From contig SJRY01000138.1 in assembly GCA_011319805.1 (NCBI GenBank), positions 358,703 to 422,702 on the forward strand: a stretch of 64,000 nucleotides of DNA, in the 5' to 3' direction. The DNA comes from Macrocybe gigantea (Eukaryota > Basidiomycota > Agaricomycetes > Agaricales > Callistosporiaceae). Each line of letters begins with the position of its first letter. Within the stretch, counting starts at the first letter, position 1. The notes beneath the pieces are model-generated. The model searched no databases. It was given only the letters and a program-made list of their open reading frames with translations, and was not told the origin of the DNA. The position numbers and the translations under genes are program-made. Positions 51,810 to 63,705 of the stretch are shown here, in pieces.

Positions 51810-54800
51810 TCATACCCTCTCTTCACCGACCGTTCTAGCATTCATCTCTAAGGGCAGTTGGCTGTATCCGGCTCTTCTCGCGCTCACAATGCCCCTCACG
51901 CTGTCCATCACAGTGTTGGCGCTGTCCAAGAACATGCCAGTCCATCCCGTTGCACTGCCGCGGTCGGCAGGCTGTTCGTCGGGCATCAGGCTGTCCGCGG
52001 GCCGGCGCCACCACCTGAGCGTCAGCGAGCTAGTGACAACGCTCACGCTAGAAAACGCCATAGCGGCACCAGCAAGCATTGGATGCATGTACAGCCCGAA
52101 GGGCAAGAACACGCCCATGGCCAATGGGATGCTGAGCGCGTTGTAGATGCACGCCCAGAGAAGGTTTCGTTTGATGACCTTGAATATTTGGCGCGATAGA
52201 TGCAGGGCGGCAACGACATCGAGGAGATCCGAACGCATCAGGACAATATCCGCCGCCTCGATGGCTACGGACGTCCCTGAAGACAAAGCAATGCCGACAG
52301 TAGCTGCGACAAGCGCAGGCGAGTCGTTGATTCCATCGCCAACCTATACATTCAGCACATGTCGGTTCCGCCCTATCTCATTGAAGCATGTTCAACGGCA
52401 CTCACCATTGCAACGCCATGTCCATGTTTCTCAACCAATTCGGTAACCACAGACGCTTTGCCTTTCGGCGTCATCTCCGCCCAGACCCCTTCAGGTCTTA
52501 TGCCAACCTGTTTCGCCAGAGCAATCGCCGTCGCCTTGCCATCACCCGTCATCATGTTGACTTCTATGCCCATAGCCTCCAACGCTCTAATCGCATACCT
52601 GCTTGATGGTTTCGGCGCGTCGGACAAGGCAATGGCCATTACGGGCAGAGCCACCGTCATAGTCGACTTCGCCGCGATCGAAACAAAAATGACAGTCCTA
52701 CCCAGCTTTGTCTCTTGCTCTTCGTAGATCGACAGAGACGCAGGGACAAACCCATCCTGTGTCTCTGCGACGAATCGCGCGTTGCCGATGAGCAGACTGA
52801 ACTTCTTTCCACTGCACGTAACTAAAGCCCTGACCCCCGCGCCCGTTACACTTTCGAATGTTTCCACCGTCACTTCTGGGGATTCGCTGCCAAGGAGGTC
52901 CTTGCCGTACGCTGCAACCGCCTTGGCTAAAGGGTGTTCGGATTTGGCCTCCACGGCGCTAACCATGGCCAACACCTCTCGGCGTCCAGTGACTCCGTCC
53001 GCACAGACACCCTCCAGGCCGGGGTCACCACCATAAGGTTCTTCATTCTGCACGGCCAAGCTGTTATTGCTGGGAACCCAGTGAATTCCTGCGACGCTCA
53101 ATTTCCCAACGGTCACTGTGCCAGTTTTGTCCAGCACGACGCGTTTGATACTCTTGCTGGCTTCTAATGCACGACCGCCCTTGATCAGTATGCCGTTTTT
53201 GGCTCCCATGCCTGTTCCAACCATGATGGCCGTTGGAGTCGCCAGCCCTAAGGCGCAGGGGCACGCGACAACAATGACGCTGATGCACATTTGCAGGCAC
53301 ACGGCAAGTTTGCTAGCACCATGGTGGTGGAACATCGTTGGCAGGTGCTCGTCACCGATAAGATGTGAAATGAGCATCCAGACGAGGAAAGTGACTAAAC
53401 CTAGAGAGACGACGGTTGGTACAAAGTACCCTGCGACCTTGTCGGCGAAGGCTTGGATAGGCGCCTTCGACGTCTGTGCTTCCTCTACCAGACGAACGAT
53501 CTGCGCAAGGGCAGTATCCTTGCCCGCACGGGTTACAACCATGTCAAATGTCCCAAGGCCATTGACGGTGCCACCAATCACGACGTCTCCGACTTGCTTA
53601 TTGACAGGAAGGGCTTCGCCAGTGATAGCGCTCTCGTCCACAGTAGATGTTCCGCGAATAACAGTTCCATCTGCGGGTATTTTATCACCGGGGACCAATT
53701 TAACAATGTCTCCCACCTCAACTAATTCCGTTGCAATCTTCTTCTCCTGCGTGCAGGCCGGAGCGTCTGTGTATATGATAGCCATCGAAGGTGCGAGGGA
53801 CATGAGATCGGTGAGTGCAGCACTGGTCTTGCCTTTCGCGCGGTTCTCGAGGTATCGTCCGAGCGAAATGAACATGATCAGCATCGTGCTGGTATCAAAA
53901 AACAGGAATGGGCGGAATCCAGGCGTGCCATTGAACATGGCAAAGATCATGGCCAAAACCGAATAGAAATAAGCCGCAGATGTGCCGAGCATGACCAAGA
54001 CATCCATAGTAGCGCCACCATGTCTAAGAGCCTTGAAAGCGCTTCGATAGAATTTGGAACCCACCCAGAATTGAGAAGGGGTAGTGATCAAGAGGCAAAG
54101 TATATCGCCGGCATAAATTCCTTGGCAGAGACGGAGAGAAAGGAACGACTTGATAGAGGGTATCTGATGGCCGAAGATATGGATGAAAAAGACAGGAAGG
54201 GCAAAAGAAAGACTCCAAAGAAAACGATGGCGCCATTCCCGAACTGCTTTCGCACGTGTGAGAGACTGGAGTTGGGTCGAGTCTTGTTCATCGGAAAGCA
54301 TAGCATCAAAACCCATTTCCTCGATTCTCTCAACCATCTCGCGGGGGCCAATCATGGACCTGTCGAAATTGATGGTGCATGACTCAGTGGCAAGTGACAC
54401 TGAAACGGATAAGATGCCAGGGACCGAAGACAGCCCAGATTCGACGGTGGAGGTGCAAGAAGAACATGTCATTCCATAAATCCGAAGGGTCACCGTGTCT
54501 TCACGGACAGGGGGGATGAAAGATGCATCGAATCCAATGTCAGATATTTCCTGCAGCAGGAGTGGTCGAATGCGATCCTATGAGAACAAGGAAATTACAC
54601 TTACGCCAACTAGTTTCTCGACCGTCCAGTGTGCAGGATCGTACTCAACGACGCCTCGTTCTGCCAAGAGGGCAACCTTTATGTCATGTATGCCTTTCTG
54701 GCCTCGGAGCATGCCCTCGATGGACTATGCCATGCTTTGGGTCAAAGAAAGGCCAATAGGTGAACGAACGGCTGAGTACCTCGACGCATGACCCACAAGT

Positions 54801-54971
54801 CATGCCCTGAATGCGCAGTTCGCATTTCTCGGAAAGAGGCTCGTCAAGAGCGCCTTCTTTGCTGGAGCTCATCAGCGATCGCTGAGGGGAGTCGAGGGAG
54901 GGGTCTGAAGAGTGAGAAAGGGACGAAGGAAAAGAGGGACCGGCCCAGATATTACTGAGAAAGCTGGACAT
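51810..54971 (-). CDS. CCC2: Copper-transporting P1B-type ATPase
   Basis: Ccc2-type ATPases pump cuprous ions into the late Golgi for loading of multicopper oxidases. The start [20 protein letters not shown] leads to two heavy-metal-binding domains with the CxxC sites GMTCGSCVE (near 54800) and [10 protein letters not shown] (near 54465). Membrane spans follow, then the actuator motif [15 protein letters not shown], the metal-path motif [19 protein letters not shown] (CPC), the phosphorylation loop [25 protein letters not shown] (HP motif of P1B), [14 protein letters not shown] and, after an intron, [20 protein letters not shown]. The last spans are [20 protein letters not shown] and [20 protein letters not shown], the latter with the conserved MxxS pattern of Cu(I) pumps. 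One exon of more than 2 kb is free of frame breaks. An in-frame ATG at 55001 would add ten residues. Confidence 0.94.
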
Positions 54972-55107
54972 AAGGCCGAGCGGCCGGATGGTCGGGGACA
55001 CGAGTGTGGGAGCAACAAGGACGAATTACCAGCAGCAGGACGGCGATATCAGACAGCACACACAAAACGTCCAAGTGATATTGGCTTATGTAATAATGAT
55101 GTGTAAG

Positions 55108-55590
55108 CTACTGCTGTTTAGACTTGTTGTATCGCTGTATTGCCTTACGTCTCCGAAATGGCGTGAAACACCGTCCGACAGTCACTTCATCATTCAGTTT
55201 GGGTTCCATCGCATCACGATCAAGACATCCATTCTTATTCGGATCATTTGCTTTCCAGCCGATGCCTTTCAGAAACCTGAAACATGCCACCACTGGGACG
55301 TTCTTGTAGTCCCAAAAGCCTGGCTTGCAGCTGCAACCTGGTCAGTATCACGAATTCAGCCTATGTAGCAAGACAACGTACTAGTCCGTAACCTGGGTTC
55401 CCGTTGCCGTTTGCTTTTTATTCCGGCTTATTCCAAACAACGGCTCACGAACGACGATGCGAACTTCGCCGTCCACCGATCCTCGGCTTTGCAAGGCTCC
55501 TTCGTTGCTGCGGATGGCCTCACGGTTGGGAGGCGACCCCTTGACGAACAGCAAGAAGAGCATTGACGGAATTAATGCCGACAGTCGCAT
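55108..55590 (-). CDS. Possible small secreted protein, uncharacterised
   Basis: I do not recognise this. From the ATG at 55590 the frame reads MRLSALIPSMLFLLFVKG, which has the n-h-c pattern of a signal peptide (basic start, hydrophobic core, small residues). The body is polar: SPPNREAIRSNEGALQSRGS, EVRIVVREPLFGISRNKKQT. A putative intron from about 55392 to 55324, with a weak GTTACG donor, joins this to PGFWDYKNVPVVACFRFLKG, then IGWKANDPNKNGCLDRDAME and a strongly basic end, FRRRKAIQRYNKSKQQ. The total would be about 137 residues with three Cys. Without the intron the frame stops at 55381. Support is limited to the leader and the open second exon. Confidence 0.38.
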
Positions 55591-55861
55591 TTGATGTCGC
55601 AATTTTTTAAGAAAGTGCCAGCTTTCTGCGGACCGCGCATCCATGATGCCTGCATTTTATATCTCGTAGTAAGCCTGTCCAAACTCCTATCGCCCATTTG
55701 ACTGTAATTTGACTTCGAGCCTTTGGCGGCAGCCTGTAACTCTGCGACATACCCCATGATGAGATGCAAGCTCGGTATGGTGCAGTCAGGTCGTCATGAT
55801 GATCATCTTCTGTTCCAATGCTAGCGCCGTACGCAAACCCATAGACAGTACTATATTCACG

Positions 55862-56167
55862 ATGTCTGTCAACCGGACAAATATAAAGATGGAAGCATGG
55901 AGAGCCAAAATCGTCCGTCTGAGGATGGACAAGAAAGACATCCTTGCAGTTGCTGTTTCGAAAGAAGACGTTGAAATTGCACATCGTCTGATGTTTGGGC
56001 CTGACGGAAATCAGACTCAGCTTGATGCTTTGCAGGCTACTGTTTCAGACTCAACTGATACCTCCACACAGCGCCCTCCCGAGGGCGAGGTGGACTTCAA
56101 GGACATGCAGCCTCGCAGGCAGAACGAGAAAGCATTGTCGGGAAAGTACGAGCAATGGAAGGATTAA
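55862..56167 (+). CDS. Possible small protein, uncharacterised
   Basis: A single open frame of about 100 codons starting MSVNRTNIKMEAWRAKIVRL; the frame is open upstream to 55796. It is highly charged (MDKKDILAVAVSKEDVEIAH, RPPEGEVDFKDMQPRRQNEK) with a C-terminal KYEQWKD. There is no signal peptide or membrane span. The composition looks coding and hydrophilic, but I recognise no family and see no second exon. It lies head to head with the possible secreted protein at 55108-55590. Confidence 0.35.
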   Translation: MSVNRTNIKMEAWRAKIVRLRMDKKDILAVAVSKEDVEIAHRLMFGPDGNQTQLDALQATVSDSTDTSTQRPPEGEVDFKDMQPRRQNEKALSGKYEQWKD

Positions 56168-56825
56168 TTCCCGCAGTTGATTGTTCCATTTCTACATCGA
56201 TGACGAATAAGATCTTCTCAGATTATTACTCAGGCCGACATAACCACCGTTCGTGTAATCGCATGCCTCCCTTCGGTCTGGGCGCTTCAAGTCCATCCTC
56301 TTTCAAATTGAAAAACGCATCCAAGACCATCCGAATATCAAGATCTTAGTAAGGTTGGCCTCATGCATTTTCGACGACATCACATGAGCAAAGCGTTACT
56401 TTGCGTTACATCGAGTAGATTCATACAAGGCTCTGTGTTCAATGATCTTATTTGAAATCGGCGATGGACAAGTTGTAGCAAATGTAATTATCTAGCTTTT
56501 GTCCATCTCCGATTTTCCAATTTCGACGTGTTGAAGAAGGAGTATTCAATTTTCACTGTTCATGCCAGATTAGGCAACCGGCGCTTGTCGCGTCTCCCTG
56601 TGCAAATAACTTACGACGGTAAGTTCGGGCACCTCTCTGGCCTTCAAATCTTAGCTCAAATTCAAATAAGCTATTCTTATCGTGCACAGCGCTTCATGCA
56701 TGCGTATTTTTATGGACTCAGTGGAAAAGGTGCAGCATGGGCATGTAAGAAATACCGTAGCCACCGAGTAATCCCTCAAGAGTTGCTTGCAGAATTTGAT
56801 GGAATGTAATATATCTTTATCTACA
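56168..56825. other. Intergenic
   Basis: About 660 bases between two small plus-strand genes. A 93-codon frame at 56528-56809 has no recognisable features. I see no supported gene in it. Confidence 0.45.
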
Positions 56826-57279
56826 ATGTACAGGCTGAATACTACGTCTCGAGCAGACCCGTCCGCTGTGCTTGGACGAGTCCGCCGTGGCGCCAGCGCG
56901 ATGACAAATTTGGTCACAGTGAGTCACACATCATGTGATGTCGTTGGGACTGCAAGAGGTCAACCTTAAGTACATTCCCGAATCAGCGCTTCTCCCGAAC
57001 TGATCCTAAAATTCAATTCAGCAAAGAACCGCTGAACTATTCTGATACGCCGCGGCAGGACCAAGGCTTCGCAAAAAATTGCGAGTAAGTATGTGGCGTC
57101 TGGACCCAGCCCTTGTCTTTTCGCTCGCGATGGTCGTTTGTCAGATTTTTCGTACCCATGGTAATTTTCTTGCTGTGCGGAGTGTTCGGAAAACGCGTGA
57201 GAGCCAGGTCAGCGAGTTGGAGATCATCCGTGACTCGGACGAGCAGCCAAGACCATCGCTCTTCCAGTCTACTCTGTGA
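56826..57279 (+). CDS. Small single-pass membrane protein, uncharacterised
   Basis: I do not recognise a family, but the gene model is coherent. Exon 1 (56826-56918, 31 codons) reads MYRLNTTSRADPSAVLGRVR, a basic, hydroxylated N-terminus resembling a mitochondrial presequence, then RGASAMTNLVT. Exon 2 (56987-57084) gives RFSRTDPKIQFSKEPLNYSD and TPRQDQGFAKNCE. The second intron has a perfect GTAAGT donor. Exon 3 (57145-57279) opens with the span FFVPMVIFLLCGVFGK and, after a one-base step in the A-run at 57190-57193, continues RESQVSELEIIRDSDEQPRP and SLFQSTL. Total about 108 residues. Basic N-terminus, one span and acidic short tail would fit an inner-membrane assembly factor, but that is inference. 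Confidence 0.5.
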
Positions 57280-57527
57280 GGCTGGGGAAGTTGTGTGGCG
57301 ATACGCAGTGCGAAAAGCCATGCATCGTTTGGATGGGCCACTCTGGCCTTGAGTCCGTTCCTCGATGACTTCGACTCTGAACTGACCTTGTTCAGAGGCT
57401 GTTTTAGAAGGCATCGGAGGACGGGGGCGGCGGTAGGGCGAGGTTGGGTATTGTGAGCTGTTGAAGAAAAGTATAAGACAAAGATGATTGTATGTTGATA
57501 TAGGGGAACGAATGAGTCTGGCGTACC

Positions 57528-58067
57528 TTACTGGAAGTGCACCTCTACGTCTTTTGAACAGAGTCGAAGGACACCGAAAGGAAATGTTGGAGTTGGGGTG
57601 TCAACGGGTGGCCTCCTTGAGCATAGCTGTATACTCGGATGGCAAGCACGAACGAAAGGAGGATTGTGCTTTGTGGTAGATGCTCCGTGTTGTGTTCGAC
57701 CAGAGTTTTCGGCTGGCTTACATTGTTAATACCTTACTTGGAAGGCCCTTTAAAAGGTTGATGTTCTTGAGAGTTGCTTCGCGCTCTTTTGGCATGATTT
57801 CTTCAGCTTTGTTTCTGGCATTCAAATCAACAAGTTATCGTTAAACGCAATATCGACGGCATTTAATGCATCCTTCGTGGGTCTTGAGTCGAGCAGCGGC
57901 CGTACCGTGACGCGATAATTCGGACCTCCCGTAGATATCTCGCAAGCGATTTGCCATTCTCTGGCTTGCGGTGGTTGAACTCTACACGATACTCCCGGAT
58001 TCCACTGCATTATCGAAGTAGGTTTAGCATCATGAACATTCGTTGCGATCGTAACTTGAAGGTCCAA
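57528..58067 (-). CDS. Uncharacterised protein, gene model tentative
   Basis: I do not recognise this. On the minus strand the frame from 58067 reads MDLQVTIATNVHDAKPTS, then MQWNPGVSCRVQPPQAREWQ and GPNYRVTVRPLLDSRPTKDA. It continues, after a one-base step near 57834, as VDLNARNKAEEIMPKEREAT and LKNINLLKGLP up to a GTAAGG donor. A following exon would read RRPPVDTPTPTFPFGVLRLC and end SKDVEVHFQ at 57528-57530. The Met at 58010 is an alternative start. It lies just downstream of MVP1 on the same strand, with about 55 bases between them, so it might be a separate gene or a 3' transcript extension. Exon edges are approximate. Confidence 0.38.
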
Positions 58068-58120
58068 TTATACGAGGCACTAGAAAGACTCGGGTATATA
58101 CTTAGCGGAATATAGGGAGT

Positions 58121-60694
58121 TTACTCGTAGGGCATGCTTTCGACTGCTTCGCCAAGTGACGCCCAGTTACTCATTACGCTTTCTGCAAAGTCTCGTTCCT
58201 CTCTGGCAAAGTTCTGCACCGCCTGCGTGAGGAACGCGCTTTCGTAATTATGCAGCACAACGCGAAGTTCATGCCAGAGGCTGAGTCGACTTATTAACGA
58301 AATCACAATGAGAACGGAGGACAGTGTACTTACCATGCGCGAATGAAGACTCTTCTGCTCATTTGTGAGGCGATAGCAGCCTGATCTTTCTCGATGAGAG
58401 CAGTATAGCGTTCTACTTCTTCCTGCCAACTGTCTTTCTGTGCTGCTCGGATGCCATCCAGTTTCACGGAATTCGTCTCGACACGTTTCTTCAACCTCTC
58501 CACTTGATCAATGGACAGACGGTCGTGGCGAATGAAGAGGTCACGGGTTGCTATATACAAGTCCCTCTGGCTCTATGCATCGTGTTATGGAATATAGCAG
58601 CTTGCATCAGAACGCGGGTCTCACCTTCAGTGTCTCCAGAGTGGTATCTAATAACGTCCTCGTCTGATACTGTCACGTTGTGATTCATCTCGACCTTTTT
58701 TGAACCACTCACTCGTACTTCGGACAATTCCGACTGTCGCTGTGTATGGACGGCCACTTGTTCGAGGCCTAGCCGCACACCACTGGACAACTCGCATTCG
58801 TCACCCCTCCAGCAATGCTCATTCACTTCAACGACAGCACGGAGTGTATTTGTCAAACGTGACAAGTCACCCTGTTCCCCAGCATCGTTAGGCGGCGAGG
58901 AGGATTCCATCGTTGATTCAGATAAAATGGAGCGTGACGATGGAAAAGATTGGGGAGGAAATTCAAAGGAAGGGAATACGGGCAATTTGAAGTGAGTCGG
59001 TAGATAAGTCCGTCGGAAGGCGAGAGGCATTCGTACCGCTGCTGCTTCCCGTCGCTTGATGATCCTTTCAGCCAAAATGCAGATTCTCTGCCATTGCTCA
59101 ATCAAGGGGTTTAGTCTCGTACGCACCGCCCTATGTACCATAAGGCTCCGGCTCTGGCATTCCATTTGGAAGGGCAACGTACATAATTTTTTCCTCCAGG
59201 TCGCTCGGGATGGTCATTTCCTCAATCCGATCCACGCGTTTGGACACTGATTCTTCCTCCAACGAGATTGAAGTATGTCTACGCCATGTTTCGAAGGACG
59301 GTTCCGTCAGGAAGACAGCGAGGAGACCGTCATCCTTGATAATAGGATGATTTCTGTCCGCTTTTAGTGATTAGACACATCCACGAGCTTGAATGACTCA
59401 CATAACAAAATTGAGTGCCCGTGCCAAGCCCTCCTGCATACAGAAAGGAAAGTCAAAGACAGCTCAAGAGAACGATGGCCGAAGACAGACCTTCGCTGCT
59501 CCAAGAAATGCTCATCCGCTGGACCTCATTCAGGACGATATGAAAGCAAGATAATACAGTCAACTTACGTCCCACACGTTTCGGTGGCAAAGCAGGAAAC
59601 ACCCGAAATGGGTACCTTCTCGTTAGGCAATCCCAGAGGAAAACAAACTCTGAGTACCGCCGGTGGACTGGTTCGCCCTCTAACATCAACATGAGTAAGG
59701 TAGAAGAAGGAAACATGGGTGAACCTCACATCTGTAGCGATCTCATATACCATATATCTATTCAGGATGAACCCCTGCGGCCCGAAGATGCTAACCCGTA
59801 CGGACTCTTGTCGTTTCCACCATTCCTTGGGCAGACCGGAGCCAGCGAGATTCAACGTGACCCCATTAGAGACACCGCTTCTCGGGGGCTCAAATATATT
59901 GTTTGTCGGAACTGCGGCTCGCGAGGTCGTATTCCATGGATCCTCGACGAATAAGCAACGGAATTCGCTCGTATGGCTGAGGTGTTCTGGCGGAATGTTG
60001 AAGGTGTGAATGATTGCAATTTATGGAGATCTAAAGCAGGTTCTGGCAGGGAGTTCTGGGAAGACAGGGCTGCAACCTGTTCAATGCTGACATCTAAACG
60101 CACAGTCTTGTGAATAAAACGTATGCACCGAGTTAAAAGGGAGTAAAGCAAACCCTTTCCAGCCTGCGCAAGTGCCACGAGTGCAAGAGCGACGAAAAAC
60201 TCTAGTTTTGACACTCGCGGACGAGAACTGACGAGGTTGACGATCTGATTTTTGTTCAGCAGTGGGTCAGCCAAGAAGTTCAAACTCCGGACGTAGGTTG
60301 AGGGAACTTGACTTTGTCAATGGTAGCTGCTGGGAGACCGGAGGTGCTCAGGACGCGTGAAAGAGAGTTGACCGATGTCTCCCCCGTTTGAGTCGGGTCA
60401 ACTGCACTGAAGGATGCGTTGTAGATGGCGGGCACTGTGGCATCAGCTATGTGGCATAATTCAGCAAGCAAACGAAAAGTAGGGGTGTATTATCGTTCGC
60501 ACCAATGACGGAACTGAAGATGGACGCATTTCCGTGGGGATAGGTGTGGCGGTTGGACTGGGCGCTGCACTCCACGGGTCGAGACCGTCATCATAAACAG
60601 AACTTGTGAGAGGGTTTTCGTCAACAAAACTTCCTCCCAACCCTGTTGTTGAGGCGCCAGTATACCGTTGGCCAGGCCTTGGGGAGTTGAACAT
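58121..60694 (-). CDS. MVP1: Sorting nexin MVP1 (SNX8-like, PX-BAR)
   Basis: Mvp1 is an endosomal sorting nexin that binds PtdIns(3)P and helps form retromer-independent tubules. The start MFNSPRPGQRYTGASTTGLG leads to a low-complexity region. An EH-like segment follows: VPAIYNASFSAVDPTQTGET, VNSLSRVLSTSGLPAATIDK, VSSRPRVSKLEFFVALALVA and LAQAGK. The PX domain shows VHRRYSEFVFLWDCLTRRYP, FRVFPALPPKRVG and RRKGLARALNFVINHPIIKD, with the RRYSEF arginine that contacts the lipid. The C-terminal BAR-like helices are RTRLNPLIEQWQRICILAER, RDLFIRHDRLSIDQVERLKK, RVETNSVKLDGIRAAQKDSW and WHELRVVLHNYESAFLTQAV, ending SMPYE at 58121-58123. Exon joins inside the PX region were placed by family pattern. 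Order and length agree with fungal MVP1. Confidence 0.88.
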
Positions 60695-60975
60695 CGTCTG
60701 CTGAGCGTGGTGAGCGACAGTCGCAGTCGAAGAGAGCCCGACGGACTAAATCAGGCACGGCTCATGACCGCATGACACGCTACACCAAATATCAGCCTTT
60801 CTGTCCTTAGACTCGATTTTGAGGATTATGTATTTACAAGATGGACACTACTACTACTAGATTATCTTTGCTTATCATGCCTCTGCTGTTTTCTTGGCCG
60901 CAAAATGGAGGGTCCACGTGGACAGCAGTCGCCTGCTGTTGACTTCCTCACCAGTTAATCTAGAAGATGAGATGG

Positions 60976-63705
60976 TCAACAGGGAGGCGTTATCCGAGAT
61001 TTCGAGAAATCATACCCTGGTGTCCCGTAGGTTAGAGGGGAGATATAGACGAACATGACCAACAAAACTAAGTTGAACAGAACCACAAGAATCGGCCCTT
61101 TGAGGCCAATGTCAGAGTAGCGTCGGAGTCTGGGGAGAGTGGTAGGACCGGGAACCGAAATTGGGTAATTGAACTCCTCGCTCAGAACAAAATTCAGAAT
61201 TGCGCCTGCAATCAAGGCGGATGCCAGATGGGACGGCAAGTAGTGATGAATGAACAACTGGCGATTCATGAGGAAGAACGGTGTGTAGTGGACTCCCCAA
61301 ACGAGAAGGAAGAATCCAGCATTGTTCCAGAGACGGTTTCGAACGGCTGTTACAAATGATGCGTTAAAACGTAGACAATGGGGCGGGATAAAGCAACGCA
61401 CGATCTGTAATTGCATCCATGTTACGTCGTCTTGCAATCAAATCGGCGCCGAGGACACCGACGTATATGGCGAGGCCTAAGACACAAGCCCACCACCCAG
61501 CCAAGTTGCCGATGAGGTAAATTTGCCTCTGTGTATCGTTCTGGGTCCAGAAGCTGATACCGCTCAAAAGGAATGGCCAGTTTATGGGGCTGCTCGCATA
61601 CGGATGCGATGCAGTCAGACCAGCATTGTGTTGCAACATGAGGAGTTGCAATTCTCCGAATTTCCTGAAGAAGTTCATCTTCTTTGGTTCCTTAACTGGC
61701 GCTTGTTCGATGCGATCAGTTGGGTCATCGCCGACTGCACACAATTTTCAGGACGTCGTTCATAATGGTTTGACAGAATAAAACCACATACACTCATCGG
61801 AGACGATTTCATCTACAAACCACGTGGCCGTCTTCTCTACCGGATTCTTGTTTCCATTGATTTCTTGCTGCCGGAAGGCCCATTCAGGGAGTTGTTTGGG
61901 ATGTGTCCACATGGACACCTTCGTTGGAACATGTATAAGCCTGAAATGGCCAGACTTGCTCTTCCATGCCGCGCCATCATGGCCATCGGTAAGGACCACA
62001 CGGAAGAGGGTATCATTATGTCTGCTGTGATCGTCCTTAGGCCAAGTGGTGAACTCTGATTGTTGGCATCAAGGGCGAAGCCACGTCGTGAGTAAGTAAA
62101 TGGGTGTTGGTATTGATGTGCAGGAATTGAATGACATCGTTGTGACGGACAATGCGCCCGCGACCAGTCTCAGGTAAGGCTTTGGTGGGGATAATCTTCC
62201 AGAAGTTATTAGTGTCATTGTGTGCATATCCTGTGACCTGTTGGCCTGCACAGCTGTCGGCGCATGCTCCACGGAGGAAGGATATGCGTAACTCTTACCT
62301 TGACTGCTAATGCGACCATCTTCGTAAGTAAGAGGATATCTTTCTGGGTGCGAATGCAAAAACACTTTGGAATCTTTGTGGCGGATCGTTATCGTATCGT
62401 AGTATCGAATCTCTGCAAGTAACGTGAGTTTAAATGGGCAGTGCGATTGTTCGGAACTTAGTTATACCTTGAGCTTTCAGTAGCATCTCATTGCCTGCAA
62501 GAGTCTCCTGGAAAGCCGGGCTCATGAACGAATCTCCGGTGCCGGAATAAATCAAGACCGAGAAATGGATGTAGAAGAATGATAGATAAATGATGAACGG
62601 CACTAGAATGAGGCCCACAGCCCTCGCCATGAAATGCCTCACGAAAGGGTCCTGGAACGCTATGAAACAGTGCCAACAACCAAGTTACGAATGCACTGAC
62701 CATGGTAGGATTCTTTCGATAGTCAAGAACATCCCAAAGGTCGATTAAGACAGCAATTCCAATCGTGATAACAGTCAGAATGCCGTTGACTTTGGAACCC
62801 CAAGTGCATGCCATGAAGATACCTGTGGCGATAAGCCACGTCCACCATTCGGCCGAAAATTCCCTAAGGGAAAATTAAGAAATCATTCCAACGAAGGAGC
62901 CGAGCGAACGCACCGGTATCGAAGCTTGCGAAATCGGATGTAAGAGTAGATCGTGAGAGCCATGAAGAAAATGAGCGTGCGTCAAGGAGAATGAGACGCG
63001 ACTGCGCGACATGTGCGTTGTTTCTGTCGAGTCATTAGAAATGGAATATAGGATGATGAAGAACATACCGAACAATATCAAAGATGCAGAGAACGCGGCA
63101 ATGACTGTCGAATAACCGCTTTCCTTCATAATCGCATAAACAACAGGAATCGTCAAGCTACCGAGTATCGCAGGAAGAGCGCGCATGCCGACGTAAGGAA
63201 CGTGGTTCACGGTGTAGCTGTCGCCAATGTTGTCGAATTGGAAGTTACCGTCGAAGCCCACAAACCAACCGGCAAGCCCAAAACAATTTCGCAAAAGGAG
63301 GGTGAACATCGAAGTAGTACTCGCGTAAAATGTAGTATGACGCGAATTTTCCAAGTGAACCTCATCGAAGCTTGATAAAGTCAGATGTGAGAGGAACGGG
63401 CTATATACAAACGGAGCACGCTTACACGACTTGGTCGGATGGTTAATTTTGTAGAACCGCAGCGCAAACCCAACGCGGTGAGGACACCGACTACAATCAT
63501 GCTCGCTTTCGGTGTTTCCAGGAGTGCTCAATTGGATTCCGGCTGGTCTTTACGAGAATCAGCAAGCCAGACCAACATGTAGGAACTGAACACGTACTGG
63601 AGGGTGGTATACATCCTCCATATGTTCGTCATCTTGCGACTCCTGCTTGTTGAACGAAGGTTCCATTATTCCGCCGTTTGCGAATTCGGAGGAGCTGCCC
63701 GCCAT
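60976..63705 (-). CDS. PMT4: Protein O-mannosyltransferase, PMT4 family
   Basis: PMT4 transfers mannose from dolichyl-phosphate mannose to Ser/Thr of secretory and GPI-anchored proteins in the ER. The start is taken at MAGSSSEFANGGIMEPSF. Two one-base steps near the start are needed: at about 63467, joining the first span (VVGVLTALG) to FALRFYKINHPTKS, and at about 63353 in FDEVHFGKFASYYILREYYF. The latter is the PMT4-type version of the catalytic loop, followed by DVHPPFAK; a return step lies near 63280. It continues with GLAGWFVGFDGNFQFDNIGD, VGMRALPAILGSLTIPVVYA, FMACTWGSKVNGILTVITIG and RYYDTITIRHKDSKVFLHSH, the start of the lumenal MIR domains (GQQVTGYAHNDTNNFWKIIP, SGHFRLIHVPTKVSMWTHPK). 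It ends with spans FLMNRQLFIHHYLPSHLASA and VLFNLVLLVMFVYISPLTYG. Stop 60976-60978. Confidence 0.88.

Noticed and set aside
53118..53966. A 282-codon open frame on the plus strand
   Set aside because: It lies wholly antisense to the copper ATPase, whose motifs (CPC, DKTGT, TGEA) are unambiguous on the minus strand.
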